In this document: positions 29,078 to 36,943 of the stretch, piece by piece
How the letters are laid out: each line of letters begins with the position of its first letter
Numbering within the stretch: the stretch's first letter is position 1
Assembly (NCBI RefSeq): GCF_000759025.1
Contig: NZ_JPOS01000078.1
Coordinates: forward strand, 1 to 60,674
Length of the DNA: 60,674 nt
Direction of reading: 5' to 3'
Origin: Phaeodactylibacter xiamenensis
GTDB lineage: Bacteria > Bacteroidota > Bacteroidia > Chitinophagales > Saprospiraceae
Position numbers and translations under genes: made by a program
The notes under the pieces: generated by a model
Database searches by the model: none
The model's input: only the letters and a program-made list of their open reading frames with translations
Told to the model about the DNA's origin: nothing

Positions 29078-30709
29078 ATGGAAAAATGGCAGCAGTTGTG
29101 GAAAGTGCCGGGCTATCGCTGGCCGGTCTTGTTTTTTGCGGCTTACTTTGTGTTTGGACTGGCGTTGTACGGTGACTATGGCATGTCGTGGGATGAAGCC
29201 CTGCAACGGCAGCATGGGTTCGTTTCCGCAGAGTATGTCAATCAGCAGTTCCACCTGACGGATAAACAGTACGACTGGCGGCAGCTGCATGAGTATATGT
29301 ACCGCTACCACGGCGTATGGTTTACCCTGCCTATGGCCTGGCTGGAAGAAGCCTGGGATTTGACTTCTTTCCGGCAGCAGTTCCGGATGCGGCACCTGGC
29401 TGTTTTCCTGTTGTACTGGGGAGCCGGGATCGTCTTTTTCAGGATATTGCTCCGCCGTTTTGCCAACTGGAGGTGGGCACTGCTGGGCGCTGCGTTTTGG
29501 GTGCTCAGCCCGCGCTTCTTCGCGCATTCCTTTTTCAATCCTAAAGACTTGCCTTTTCTCTCACTTTTTGTGATCAGTACCTGGACGCTTTTCCGGTTGT
29601 GGCTGCGCCCTGGCATTGGCACGGCCCTGCTGCATGCGCTGGCTTGCGGTATGCTGATCGGGATGCGGATCATCGGTGTGCTGATGCCGGTGATGACGGT
29701 TTTCCTGTTTGCCGCCGATGTGCTCGTGGGTAAATCAGGGACCCGCCCGCTTTGGTGGAAACGGATCATTGGGCTGGGGGTCTTCGGGCCAATGGCTTAC
29801 TGGGCTATAGTGGTATTTTGGCCCTTTTTGTGGCCTGACCCTCAGTTGCAGTTTTTGGAAGCGTTTGAGATTATGTCCCAATACGGCTGGGGTGGGAAGG
29901 TCCTCTTTCAGGGGCAGTTCTACGCAGGTCCGGAAATCCCGTGGTACTACATCCCGGTATGGATCGGCATTTCCACGCCATTGCTTTATCTTTTGCTTTC
30001 TCTAACCGGTACTTTAAGCTTGCTGCCCCGGGCTTGGCAGCATTTGCGGCAGGGCTCCATTGGGATTTGGGCTATTGCTGCTGACCGGAAAGACTGGGCT
30101 AATGTTGGCCTGGTGCTGGCTCCGGTTCTGGCGATCATCGTTTTGGAATCGGTGGTTTATGATGGCTGGCGGCACCTGTTTTTTGTGTATCCCAGTTTGC
30201 TCTACCTGGCTGTACTGGGCACAAAGGTGGTTTGGGACTGGGCCTCAAGCCGGGCGTGGTGGCGTCGTGGGCTGCTTGCGGGGTTAAGTCTGCAAGGAGG
30301 GTATCTGCTGATTTGGATGGCAGTGAACCACCCGCACCAAAACGTTTTCTTCAATGCGCTGGCCTGGGGCAATCAACTCGGGCAGTATGACCTGGATTAC
30401 TGGGGGAATTCCTACAAACAGGGCTTTGAAGCGCTGGCCAAACTGGATGGCGCACCGATCATCAAAGTAGCTTACCAATCCTATCCGGCTACACTGAATT
30501 ACGAATACTTGCACCCCGAGCTTCGGGCTCGTTTCGAACTCACCGAAGACCCGGCACAGGCTGATTACTTCCTGTCGGACTACCGGGTTTGGCGATCAGG
30601 GCTTAACCAGGCTTTAAACCGGGAAGGGCCCTACAGTGGGGAGGAGGTTCATGCAATCTACGCCGGAGCGACTAAGATTCTGGGTATTTACCGCTTGCGC
30701 AAAAACTGA
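29078..30709 (+). CDS. Polytopic membrane glycosyltransferase (GT-C/GT39-like)
   Basis: 543 codons with about ten hydrophobic segments. The first periplasmic loop has the acidic motif MSWDEALQRQHG typical of GT-C enzymes that use lipid-linked sugars. Later motifs include SPRFFAHSFFNPKDLPFL and a soluble C-terminal tail of about 100 residues (from DLDYWGNSYKQGFEAL). It is predicted to transfer sugar from a polyprenyl-phosphate donor to a lipid or protein on the outer face of the inner membrane; substrate unknown. Its 3' end overlaps the convergent PmoA-like gene by 22 bp. Confidence 0.8.
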   Translation: MEKWQQLWKVPGYRWPVLFFAAYFVFGLALYGDYGMSWDEALQRQHGFVSAEYVNQQFHLTDKQYDWRQLHEYMYRYHGVWFTLPMAWLEEAWDLTSFRQQFRMRHLAVFLLYWGAGIVFFRILLRRFANWRWALLGAAFWVLSPRFFAHSFFNPKDLPFLSLFVISTWTLFRLWLRPGIGTALLHALACGMLIGMRIIGVLMPVMTVFLFAADVLVGKSGTRPLWWKRIIGLGVFGPMAYWAIVVFWPFLWPDPQLQFLEAFEIMSQYGWGGKVLFQGQFYAGPEIPWYYIPVWIGISTPLLYLLLSLTGTLSLLPRAWQHLRQGSIGIWAIAADRKDWANVGLVLAPVLAIIVLESVVYDGWRHLFFVYPSLLYLAVLGTKVVWDWASSRAWWRRGLLAGLSLQGGYLLIWMAVNHPHQNVFFNALAWGNQLGQYDLDYWGNSYKQGFEALAKLDGAPIIKVAYQSYPATLNYEYLHPELRARFELTEDPAQADYFLSDYRVWRSGLNQALNREGPYSGEEVHAIYAGATKILGIYRLRKN

Positions 30710-31620
30710 CGGTACAGCCGGTCTGTTTTTTGGTCTTTCATGGGGCCGCGGTGCAATAACAGCCGGTTGCGGAAACGCAGTGGTTCCTGCTGTGATAATT
30801 TAATGGCTGTGGCACCGGGAAAAGCGGGATTCTGCATGCTGTTCTGCTTGCGCAATATCCAACCCTGAAACTGGGGCAGTTCCTCAGGCTCGCACATCAT
30901 CACTACCGAAGTCTGCTCCGGCAGCAGCGCATTGAAGTTGCCGCTTGCCCGTACCCATCCCCCGGCTTGTACTGGGGTGGTTTGTGGCGTTACGGTTCCG
31001 TTGCCGTTGGAGAAAGTGAGTGGGTTGGTGGTGTTAAGCCGCACGGAAAACCCTCCGTAGCCCTTCTTATCCTCCGAGCCGCCGATGCGGATGTCGGGTG
31101 CCATTGCGGTAAGCTGAATATCAAAGTCCAGCAGGCGCACATCCTGGCCCTTTTGCCGGATATATATGCGGACATCCTCCCGAACCAGCGTGTCCGGTAC
31201 ACCCTGTGGTGCATCCGGCCCTGCCATCCAGTAAACGATAGCCTCTATGCTTGCCCGTTTGCGGCGGGCCTGGGTTTCCAGTACTTTGACTTCCCAGCGG
31301 ATGCCCTCGCACAGCCAGGGGTCGCCCACCCGTACCTCACCTGCAAAGAGCTGATGCCAGGTCCAGAAAACACCCCGGTGGTGGCGATGGTCTTCCGGGA
31401 AGTCCTGGGTAAGCAGCGCACCGCCCAATCCATAAACCGGGTGGAGGTAATTGGAGCGCGGATAGGCATCGGCGTATGCCAGTGTGCCGGTCTGATAGGC
31501 AAAGCAGGGCTGTTCACCATAGTAGAGGGTCAGCGCATCCAGGTCCCGCCGGAATTCGAAGGGCTGAGCGTTTAGGTAGCCAGTGAAAGTAAGCCCTATC
31601 ACCAAGATCGGGAGTCTCAT
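30688..31620 (-). CDS. PmoA-like (DUF6807) exported protein
   Basis: 310 codons with a short signal peptide (1-18, GYLNAQ). The family hallmark is YLHPVYGLGG followed by LTQDFPEDHRHHRGVFWTW (about 58-88). The protein is an all-beta fold similar to galactose-mutarotase-like domains. In Bacteroidota it is often found near sugar catabolism genes; its reaction is not established to my knowledge. It lies on the opposite strand to the glycosyltransferase, and its last 22 bp are shared with that gene's end. Confidence 0.85.
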   Translation of the reverse strand: MRLPILVIGLTFTGYLNAQPFEFRRDLDALTLYYGEQPCFAYQTGTLAYADAYPRSNYLHPVYGLGGALLTQDFPEDHRHHRGVFWTWHQLFAGEVRVGDPWLCEGIRWEVKVLETQARRKRASIEAIVYWMAGPDAPQGVPDTLVREDVRIYIRQKGQDVRLLDFDIQLTAMAPDIRIGGSEDKKGYGGFSVRLNTTNPLTFSNGNGTVTPQTTPVQAGGWVRASGNFNALLPEQTSVVMMCEPEELPQFQGWILRKQNSMQNPAFPGATAIKLSQQEPLRFRNRLLLHRGPMKDQKTDRLYRQFLRKR

Positions 31621-32085
31621 AAATGAAGTTTTAAAGGAAGTTAATCAATGTACGGGTTAAGTAAGCTGTTGTAACCTGTTTCTGGTCATTTCCTGTCTTT
31701 TTCTTCAGAAAGGCTACCATCTCACCAAAGCGTTTAACGCTGAAATTCGTTTCTTAGACCAGCCAGGTAGGCTCGAATCAAAATTAAAAGGCAAATATCC
31801 AAATGTACACTAAGGCGAAGCCCCCCAAGACACATTTCTAATCAGTGACGCGCCGCATAAGTGCTTCCAAAGGCCCTCTTTTGTACTTCTTTCGCCACCT
31901 GTGGGAGAACCATACGAGCAGTACACTAAAGGCCAGAGCCAGAGCTAAAGCTAAAGGTATTTAATTTTTGTTAAGCCTTGGCTATCCCGGATTTTTGAGC
32001 CTCACTCCGGCAAGGCTGCCGCTTCGCCCGCCGTCCGACAAAACTTTTCTTGCAAAGCATTGCAAAATCCCCTTATCTTTGCAGC
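31621..32085. other. Intergenic region, 465 bp
   Basis: Spacer between divergent genes. It has a hexamer-doubling tract (CCAGAG CCAGAG CTAAAG CTAAAG, near 31932-31956), the string GTACACTAAGG or GTACACTAAAGG near 31804 and 31922, and the promoter of the next operon at 32050-32081. No coding frame was supported. Confidence 0.5.
32050..32081 (+). promoter_or_regulatory. Bacteroidota-type promoter of the MbnP/MbnH operon
   Basis: TTG at 32050-32052, a 21-bp spacer and TATCTTTG at 32074-32081. The box ends 4 bp before the ATG at 32086, so the transcript would be nearly leaderless. Confidence 0.65.
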
Positions 32086-32463
32086 ATGAAGCAACTGTGG
32101 GCTATACCCTTACTACTGTTAGTGCTGTCGCAAGTGGCGTTTCTGCCGGCTGTGACTGCCTGGCTGTCGTATAACCAAGCCTACATTGCCAGCGAGCTCT
32201 GCGAAAACCGCTTTGAGCCCGAGCTCATGTGCAGCGGGCGCTGCTATGTGCAAGAGGTTACAAGTGCGGCAATAGGCCATGAGCAGGAGGGCGAACAAGC
32301 GCCAGTCGTTGAGGATCAGCGTACCGGTTTGTCGCCTTTTTTACCGGCTCACTACGTCCTTTCTGTGGAGCGCGATCTCTATTCCTTTAACCCCCTGCCG
32401 CCGGCAACAGCGCTGCGGCCACAACTGCTCTCCTCCGGGGTCTTCCATCCTCCACGGGCCTAG
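32086..32463 (+). CDS. Small exported protein with CEN-x(n)-CxGxCY motif
   Basis: 125 codons from the ATG at 32086, which fits the promoter and gives an N-terminal hydrophobic segment (AIPLLLLVLSQVAFLPAVTAW). Just after it comes a conserved Cys cluster, with Cys in SELCENRFEPELMCSGRCYV. I recall proteins of this kind (N-x2-YI-x(3)-LCENK-x-P-x(3)-C-x-GKCYL) as widespread in Bacteroidota beside metal transport and TonB receptor genes; they have no assigned function. Three closely spaced Cys suggest metal binding or a disulfide. It heads the copper-type operon that runs to 35748. Confidence 0.7.
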   Translation: MKQLWAIPLLLLVLSQVAFLPAVTAWLSYNQAYIASELCENRFEPELMCSGRCYVQEVTSAAIGHEQEGEQAPVVEDQRTGLSPFLPAHYVLSVERDLYSFNPLPPATALRPQLLSSGVFHPPRA

Positions 32464-32478
32464 TGCCCATACGCTCTA

Positions 32479-32538
32479 AGAGGCATTTTCGCCTCCTCAT
32501 GTACGCTCCCAACGGGTAGGCCGGTCTGTACATGACCG
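32479..32538 (+). promoter_or_regulatory. Paired hairpins in the leader between operon genes 1 and 2
   Basis: Two short stem-loops lie in the 147-bp gap: GAGGC/GCCTC at 32480-32495 and CGGTC/GACCG at 32522-32538 around TGTACAT. They could act in transcript processing or attenuation. No known riboswitch class was recognised. Confidence 0.35.
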
Positions 32539-32610
32539 ACCGTGGTGATGTTAGCAGATGTGTGCCTCCCGTAATGGCGTATGCTTTTTGTTTTTTAAAT
32601 ACAAATATTC

Positions 32611-33519
32611 ATGTTATTCCGATCTTTTTGGATTGGGGTGCTGCTGTTGCTTGCTTCGCCTGCCCTGGCCTGCGATGCCTGTGGCTGTAGCATGTCCCCT
32701 TCCTATGCCGCTTTGATGCCGAGCCTCGGTGGGCACTTTGTGGGGTTTTGGTGGCAGCATCAGCACTACCGGACCTTTGCGGATCCGGCTTTTGATGCCG
32801 GTGCGCGCCCGCAGGACGAATACTTCAATACCCTGGAGATTCGGGGCCGGTGGGAAATTCATCCCCGCTTGCAGGCCACGATAATGCTCCCCTATGCCTA
32901 CCATCTGCGGCAGGATGCCAACGGGCCGCGAACAGTCAGCGGGCTGGGCGATGTGACCGGGCTGCTCAGCTATACTTTTTTTGACAATAGCGATAGCCTG
33001 CAACAGAAAGTCAGACACCGGGTCGTGGCGGGCATAGGTGGTAAAGCGCCAACGGGAGCGTTTCAGCAACCTGCCGCCAACGAGGTGGTGAACCCTAACT
33101 TTCAGGTTGGGACGGGCAGTTGGGACGCTTTGTTCAACCTCAATTACACTGCACGGAGCGGACGGTCCGGGCTATTGCTCGACGCCACCTACCGCCTCAA
33201 TGGGGCCGGTGAGAATGGCTATCAGTTTGGTAACCGCTTTGCCGGGCTGTTGAGCCTTTTCCGGGTGGAGCAGATTGGTGGCGTCAGCGTGATGCCTAAC
33301 CTGGGGCTCTACTATGAACAGGCCGACTGGGACATTGAGAATGGCTACTACCGCACTTATACCGGTGGGGAAGCCTGGCTGGTCAATGCCGGCGCCGAGG
33401 TGTTCTGGCAGCGCTACAACCTGGGGGTGACTTACAGCCTGCCTCTGCAACAGGATTGGAATACAGGATTGGTGGAGGCCCGCTCAAGGGTGGCGCTCCA
33501 CCTCAATTACTTTTTTTGA
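32611..33519 (+). CDS. Cys-rich outer-membrane-like beta-barrel protein of the MbnP operon
   Basis: 302 codons with a signal peptide (1-20, SPALA). The mature protein would begin with CDACGCSMSPS, a tight cluster of three Cys and a Met that could bind copper. The rest has alternating aromatic/hydrophobic strands (for example LQATIMLPYAYHLR, GLGDVTGLLSYTFF) and ends in LHLNYFF, an outer-membrane-barrel-like C-terminus. It is probably a transporter-like or porin-like outer membrane protein. It lies 4 bp before the DUF4625 gene, so they are probably cotranscribed. A specific transport function is inference from context. Confidence 0.75.
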   Translation: MLFRSFWIGVLLLLASPALACDACGCSMSPSYAALMPSLGGHFVGFWWQHQHYRTFADPAFDAGARPQDEYFNTLEIRGRWEIHPRLQATIMLPYAYHLRQDANGPRTVSGLGDVTGLLSYTFFDNSDSLQQKVRHRVVAGIGGKAPTGAFQQPAANEVVNPNFQVGTGSWDALFNLNYTARSGRSGLLLDATYRLNGAGENGYQFGNRFAGLLSLFRVEQIGGVSVMPNLGLYYEQADWDIENGYYRTYTGGEAWLVNAGAEVFWQRYNLGVTYSLPLQQDWNTGLVEARSRVALHLNYFF

Positions 33520-33523
33520 TCAA

Positions 33524-33901
33524 ATGCGAAAACTAACCTGGCTTCCGGTTTTTATGATCGCCTTTATAGGCTGTCAGAAGGAAGCAATTATTGATACGGT
33601 GAAGCCGGACATTCAGATTCTGGCACCCACAGCAGGCGCCGTTTTGTCGGTGGGAGATGTGATGCCCGTAGAGGTGGACTTCTCTGAAAACCTGGGGCTG
33701 CATACCTACTTCATTTGGCTTGTTGCCGAAGACGGAATGCCGACTCTGGTGGAAAAGCAGCACCTGCACGCGCTGCGCCACGAGGTACGGCTGGAATTTC
33801 CGCTCAATGGCCTGGAGCCCGGCACTTACGAGCTTCAGGTAACAGCTGATGATCATGACCAGAATACGACAAATGCTGTGGTTTTGGTTCATCTGCAATA
33901 G
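33524..33901 (+). CDS. DUF4625 lipoprotein
   Basis: 125 codons with a lipoprotein signal (Cys17 in FIGCQK). The domain is a small Ig-like beta-sandwich: KPDIQILAPTAGAVLSVGD, then FSENLGLHTYFIWL, EKQHLHALRH and a closing GTYELQVTADDHDQNT. His residues cluster in the middle and at the end, which would suit metal binding, but this is inference. It sits between the barrel protein and the MbnP lipoprotein in a tight plus-strand series. Confidence 0.82.
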   Translation: MRKLTWLPVFMIAFIGCQKEAIIDTVKPDIQILAPTAGAVLSVGDVMPVEVDFSENLGLHTYFIWLVAEDGMPTLVEKQHLHALRHEVRLEFPLNGLEPGTYELQVTADDHDQNTTNAVVLVHLQ

Positions 33902-33943
33902 CACTTAAAACAACTTCTAATAACTTTAAATAAAAATTGACCA

Positions 33944-34693
33944 ATGACAAAATTCAAATTTTCCACCCTTGCGCTGCTTGCGGTCTTCGCGCTTGCGTTT
34001 TCAGCTTGCGACAATGATGATGAAACACCTGGTATTCAGGAAGGCACCGTGAATATGATGTTTGAGTACACTGTAGATGGTGCTGCTTTTGATACAACGC
34101 AGGTGTACGATATTAATGGGACTTCCGTACAGTTCACTATTGCTAACTTCTATGTGGGCGGTATTGAGCTGATGCCGGAAGAAGGCGATGCAATTCCCGT
34201 AGAAGGCAAGTACCTGCTGGTGACGCCGGAAGCAGGCATGCAGGAAGTGACCACTGTCCCTGCCGGGCATTACCACATGGTGAACTTCTTTGTGGGCGTA
34301 GACCCTGCCATCAACAGTCAGTCTGAAGACGACTTCACTTCCCGCGACGCTGAGGATCCGCTCGCTATTCAGTTCCCGGCTATGCACTGGAACTGGAACT
34401 CCGGCTACCGCTTCCTGCGTATTGACGGCAAAGTAGATACAGATGGTGATGGTACGATGGATGAAACTATGGCTTTCCATCTGGGTACAAACAATATGTT
34501 GCAGAATGTGAGCCTCACTGCCCACAAAGACGTGGAAAAGGGCAGCAACATGCTCCACATGGAATTTGACCTGGCGAAACTGTTTGAAGGTGTTGACCTT
34601 TCTACTGATTTCTCTACCCACACCATGAATAATCCTGAACTGGCTGCGGCTGTGCGGGATAACATCCCGGCTGCGATCAGTATGATGCACTAA
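33944..34693 (+). CDS. mbnP: MbnP-family copper-binding lipoprotein
   Basis: 249 codons with a lipoprotein signal (Cys22 in AFSACDN). The body matches the MbnP family: VNMMFEYTVDGAAFD near the start, VQFTIANFYVGGIEL (about 62-76), and the hallmark FPAMHWNWNSGYRFLRIDG with Trp149 and Trp151, followed by a long strand DKVVKG-like end. In studied MbnP proteins a Trp is oxidised to kynurenine by the partner di-haem enzyme MbnH, which creates a copper site. A candidate partner gene follows at 34741. It is thus predicted to be a surface or periplasmic copper lipoprotein. Which Trp is modified here is unknown. Confidence 0.85.
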   Translation: MTKFKFSTLALLAVFALAFSACDNDDETPGIQEGTVNMMFEYTVDGAAFDTTQVYDINGTSVQFTIANFYVGGIELMPEEGDAIPVEGKYLLVTPEAGMQEVTTVPAGHYHMVNFFVGVDPAINSQSEDDFTSRDAEDPLAIQFPAMHWNWNSGYRFLRIDGKVDTDGDGTMDETMAFHLGTNNMLQNVSLTAHKDVEKGSNMLHMEFDLAKLFEGVDLSTDFSTHTMNNPELAAAVRDNIPAAISMMH

Positions 34694-34699
34694 AACTGA

Positions 34700-34735
34700 A
34701 GGGTTGCCTGCGAAGAGCGGGCAACCCTAAATTTT
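34700..34735 (+). terminator. Terminator/attenuator between mbnP and its di-haem partner
   Basis: AGGGTTGCC (34700-34708) pairs perfectly with GGCAACCCT (34720-34728) and is followed by AAATTTTT. It ends just before the ATG at 34741. Partial termination here would keep the enzyme scarcer than its substrate lipoprotein. Confidence 0.75.
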
Positions 34736-34740
34736 TGATT

Positions 34741-35748
34741 ATGCGGTATTGCCCATTTCTTTTGTTGCTCTTGTTTTTTGCTTCCTGCGAAAAGGAGCCG
34801 GTCTCTCCGGTCGACACCACGCCTTACGTTTTGGAATTGCCGCCGCACTTCCCTTATCCGGATATCCCGGAAGATAATGAGCTGACCGAGGCGCGTGTAG
34901 CACTGGGGAAAATGCTGTTTTTTGAGCCTGCCATGTCGGTAGATTCGAGTATTACCTGTGGTGCCTGTCATAAGCAATCGCTTGCCTTTGCCGATGACCT
35001 GCCCATCAGTCCCGGTGTACGGGGGCGGCTGGGGTTTAGAAATTCACCTACATTGGTCAATCTGGCCTATCTCACCAAAGTCAACAAGGACGGGGGCGTG
35101 CCTAAGCTCGACATTCAGGCGTTAGTGCCCATCGAAGACCATGCCGAGATGGACCTGCCGATCCTTCATGCTGCTGAGCGACTCAATGCGGATCCGGAAT
35201 ATGTAGACGCTTTTCAACGGGCATATGGCGAGCTTGCTAGTCCATTTACCATCACCCGGGCACTTGGGGCTTTCCAGCGCACCCTCATTAGTGCCAACAG
35301 TACTTACGATCAGTACCTCATGGGCGAAGTTAGCCTCAATGCTGCCGCAGAGCGTGGCCGCCAACTGTTTTTCAGCGATGCAACCAACTGCAGCAGCTGC
35401 CACGGAGGCTTCAATTTTACGGAAAACGGCTTTTTCAACAACGGGCTGTACGAAACGTATGAAGACTGGGGCCGCCGCCGCGTCACGGGCCTGCCTGAAG
35501 ATGATGGCGTCTTTCGTGTGCCTACCTTACGAAACATAGCCCTTACCGCACCCTACATGCATGATGGCAGCCTGCCGGATTTGCAAGCCGTGCTGGAGCA
35601 CTACAACACCGGCGGCACAACCCACCCGAACAAAGACAACCGCATTCAGCCACTTCACCTCTCCACCGAACAAATGGCTGATCTGGAAGCCTTTCTGCAT
35701 ACTCTTACCGATACCTCCTTTTTAACAGACCAGCGATTTAAGCCCTAA
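34741..35748 (+). CDS. mbnH: MbnH-type di-haem protein (cytochrome c peroxidase/MauG family lipoprotein)
   Basis: 335 codons with a lipoprotein signal (Cys16 in FFASCEK). Haem c attachment sites are CGACH (73-77) and CSSCH (217-221), and the APYMHDGSL motif follows near 275. Length and layout are those of MauG/CcpA/MbnH proteins without extra domains. The neighbouring MbnP gene makes MbnH the likeliest assignment: it would use peroxide to oxidise a Trp of MbnP. A general peroxidase role is the alternative. It is the last gene of the operon and faces a repeat-rich spacer. Confidence 0.82.
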   Translation: MRYCPFLLLLLFFASCEKEPVSPVDTTPYVLELPPHFPYPDIPEDNELTEARVALGKMLFFEPAMSVDSSITCGACHKQSLAFADDLPISPGVRGRLGFRNSPTLVNLAYLTKVNKDGGVPKLDIQALVPIEDHAEMDLPILHAAERLNADPEYVDAFQRAYGELASPFTITRALGAFQRTLISANSTYDQYLMGEVSLNAAAERGRQLFFSDATNCSSCHGGFNFTENGFFNNGLYETYEDWGRRRVTGLPEDDGVFRVPTLRNIALTAPYMHDGSLPDLQAVLEHYNTGGTTHPNKDNRIQPLHLSTEQMADLEAFLHTLTDTSFLTDQRFKP

Positions 35749-35762
35749 TTGAAATCGCACAT

Positions 35763-36008
35763 TAGGGTACACTCCTTCCCGTCCGATGTAGTGAAAATGG
35801 CCTTCGGGCGTTAGGGTACGCTTTCCCATCGTGCCCTAACTTGTACTGAGGTTAGGCAGACTTTCCCAGTATGCCCTAACTTTAACGAATAGGAATCATA
35901 CTTTAGAGTATACCCTTCTCTGTCCGCTGTAGCGAAGCGAAACTGGGCCATCGTGCCCTAACTTGTACTGAGGTTAGGGCAGACTTTTCCAGTATGCCCT
36001 AACTTAAA
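35763..36008. repeat. Intergenic palindromic repeats built on GTTAGGG/CCCTAAC
   Basis: Seven or more GTTAGGG or CCCTAAC words occur in both orientations. A block of about 59 bp (CCATCGTGCCCTAACTTGTA onward) occurs twice, at about 35826-35884 and 35948-36008. In the second copy GCCCTAAC and GTTAGGGC can form a perfect 8-bp stem. It lies between convergent genes and runs into the last codons of the D-amino-acid oxidase gene. It may be a REP-like element or a complex terminator. Confidence 0.75.
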
Positions 36009-36943
36009 CCACGAATAATCTTCAAAATTTCCCCTGCGCAGCCCCAGGACACGGTAAAGCCCGCACCACCGTGCCCGTAATTATGGAAAATAGGCTGCCC
36101 AGGCTCCTGCTCACAGCGGATGGCCGGCCGCTTGGGGCGGAGTCCTGCGGCAGCATTGATCAACTTAGGTTTGGTAAGGGAAGGCTGCAATTGAGCGCAG
36201 CGCCGGAGGATAATTTGAGTGTCTTCCGGAGAAGTCGTGTTGTTGTAATCATGTTCGTAGTCGGTACCTCCCAGAATGGTATCCTTACCGCGTTGGATCA
36301 CATAGGCCAGCTTGCCTTTGTCCATGGAGTCTACCATAGACCGGGTGCCAGGTACATTTTCCACTTTGACCACTTGCCCGCGAATGGGGTAGACCGATTC
36401 ATCCTGACATAATTCCCGTGCCCCAAGCCCGGCACAGTTGACGAGGAGGTCCGCTTCCCTGGCCAGGTCAGTCAGGTGATGTACGGTTGCTTGTTGGAAT
36501 AATCCACCCGCTTTCATAAAACGGCTTTGAAGGTCGGGTAGGTAGACGGGTGTTTCTGCGAGGGGGACTTTGGCAAGGTAGCCCATTTCATACCCCTGCG
36601 GCAGTTCTTCAGATTTTGCCAGGCGTACGGCACCTTCCGGCAGTTCCTCCCGCCAGCTGTTATCGAGCCCCGGGCGGGTGAGGACCAGGAAATCGGTCAT
36701 GCTTACCCCGGTGGCTGGTGTTTGCGCCAGCTGCTCAAAAACCCGGTAGGACTCGGCACTCCAGCGATTGGCAGCATGGACTGGCGCTACGGCATAGGGG
36801 AACCAAATGGCGGCGGCTACAGCGGAGGTCGTGGCACCGGGCAGGTCTTGAGTGTAAATGGTGACTGCGTAACCCGCTTCCTGCAAGGTTACAGCAGTGG
36901 TCAGGCCCGAAACGCCCGCTCCGATAACGATGACCCGCTTCAT
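35999..36943 (-). CDS. D-amino-acid oxidase family flavoprotein
   Basis: 314 codons from the ATG at 36943; an upstream in-frame start at 37072 adds a poor leader. An FAD-binding Rossmann motif (VIVIGAGVSGLTTA) opens the protein, and the signature HNYGHGGAGFTVSWGCA lies near the C-terminus, as in D-amino-acid and D-aspartate oxidases. It would oxidise D-amino acids to keto acids, ammonia and peroxide in the cytoplasm. The start overlaps the stop of the DinB-like gene (ATGA), so they are coupled. The stop codon lies inside the palindromic repeat region, which may have rewritten the last residues. Confidence 0.87.
   Translation of the reverse strand: MKRVIVIGAGVSGLTTAVTLQEAGYAVTIYTQDLPGATTSAVAAAIWFPYAVAPVHAANRWSAESYRVFEQLAQTPATGVSMTDFLVLTRPGLDNSWREELPEGAVRLAKSEELPQGYEMGYLAKVPLAETPVYLPDLQSRFMKAGGLFQQATVHHLTDLAREADLLVNCAGLGARELCQDESVYPIRGQVVKVENVPGTRSMVDSMDKGKLAYVIQRGKDTILGGTDYEHDYNNTTSPEDTQIILRRCAQLQPSLTKPKLINAAAGLRPKRPAIRCEQEPGQPIFHNYGHGGAGFTVSWGCAGEILKIIRGLS

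Noticed and set aside
34001-34690. 229-codon frame antisense to mbnP
   Set aside because: No recognisable domain; the plus-strand MbnP product is clear.
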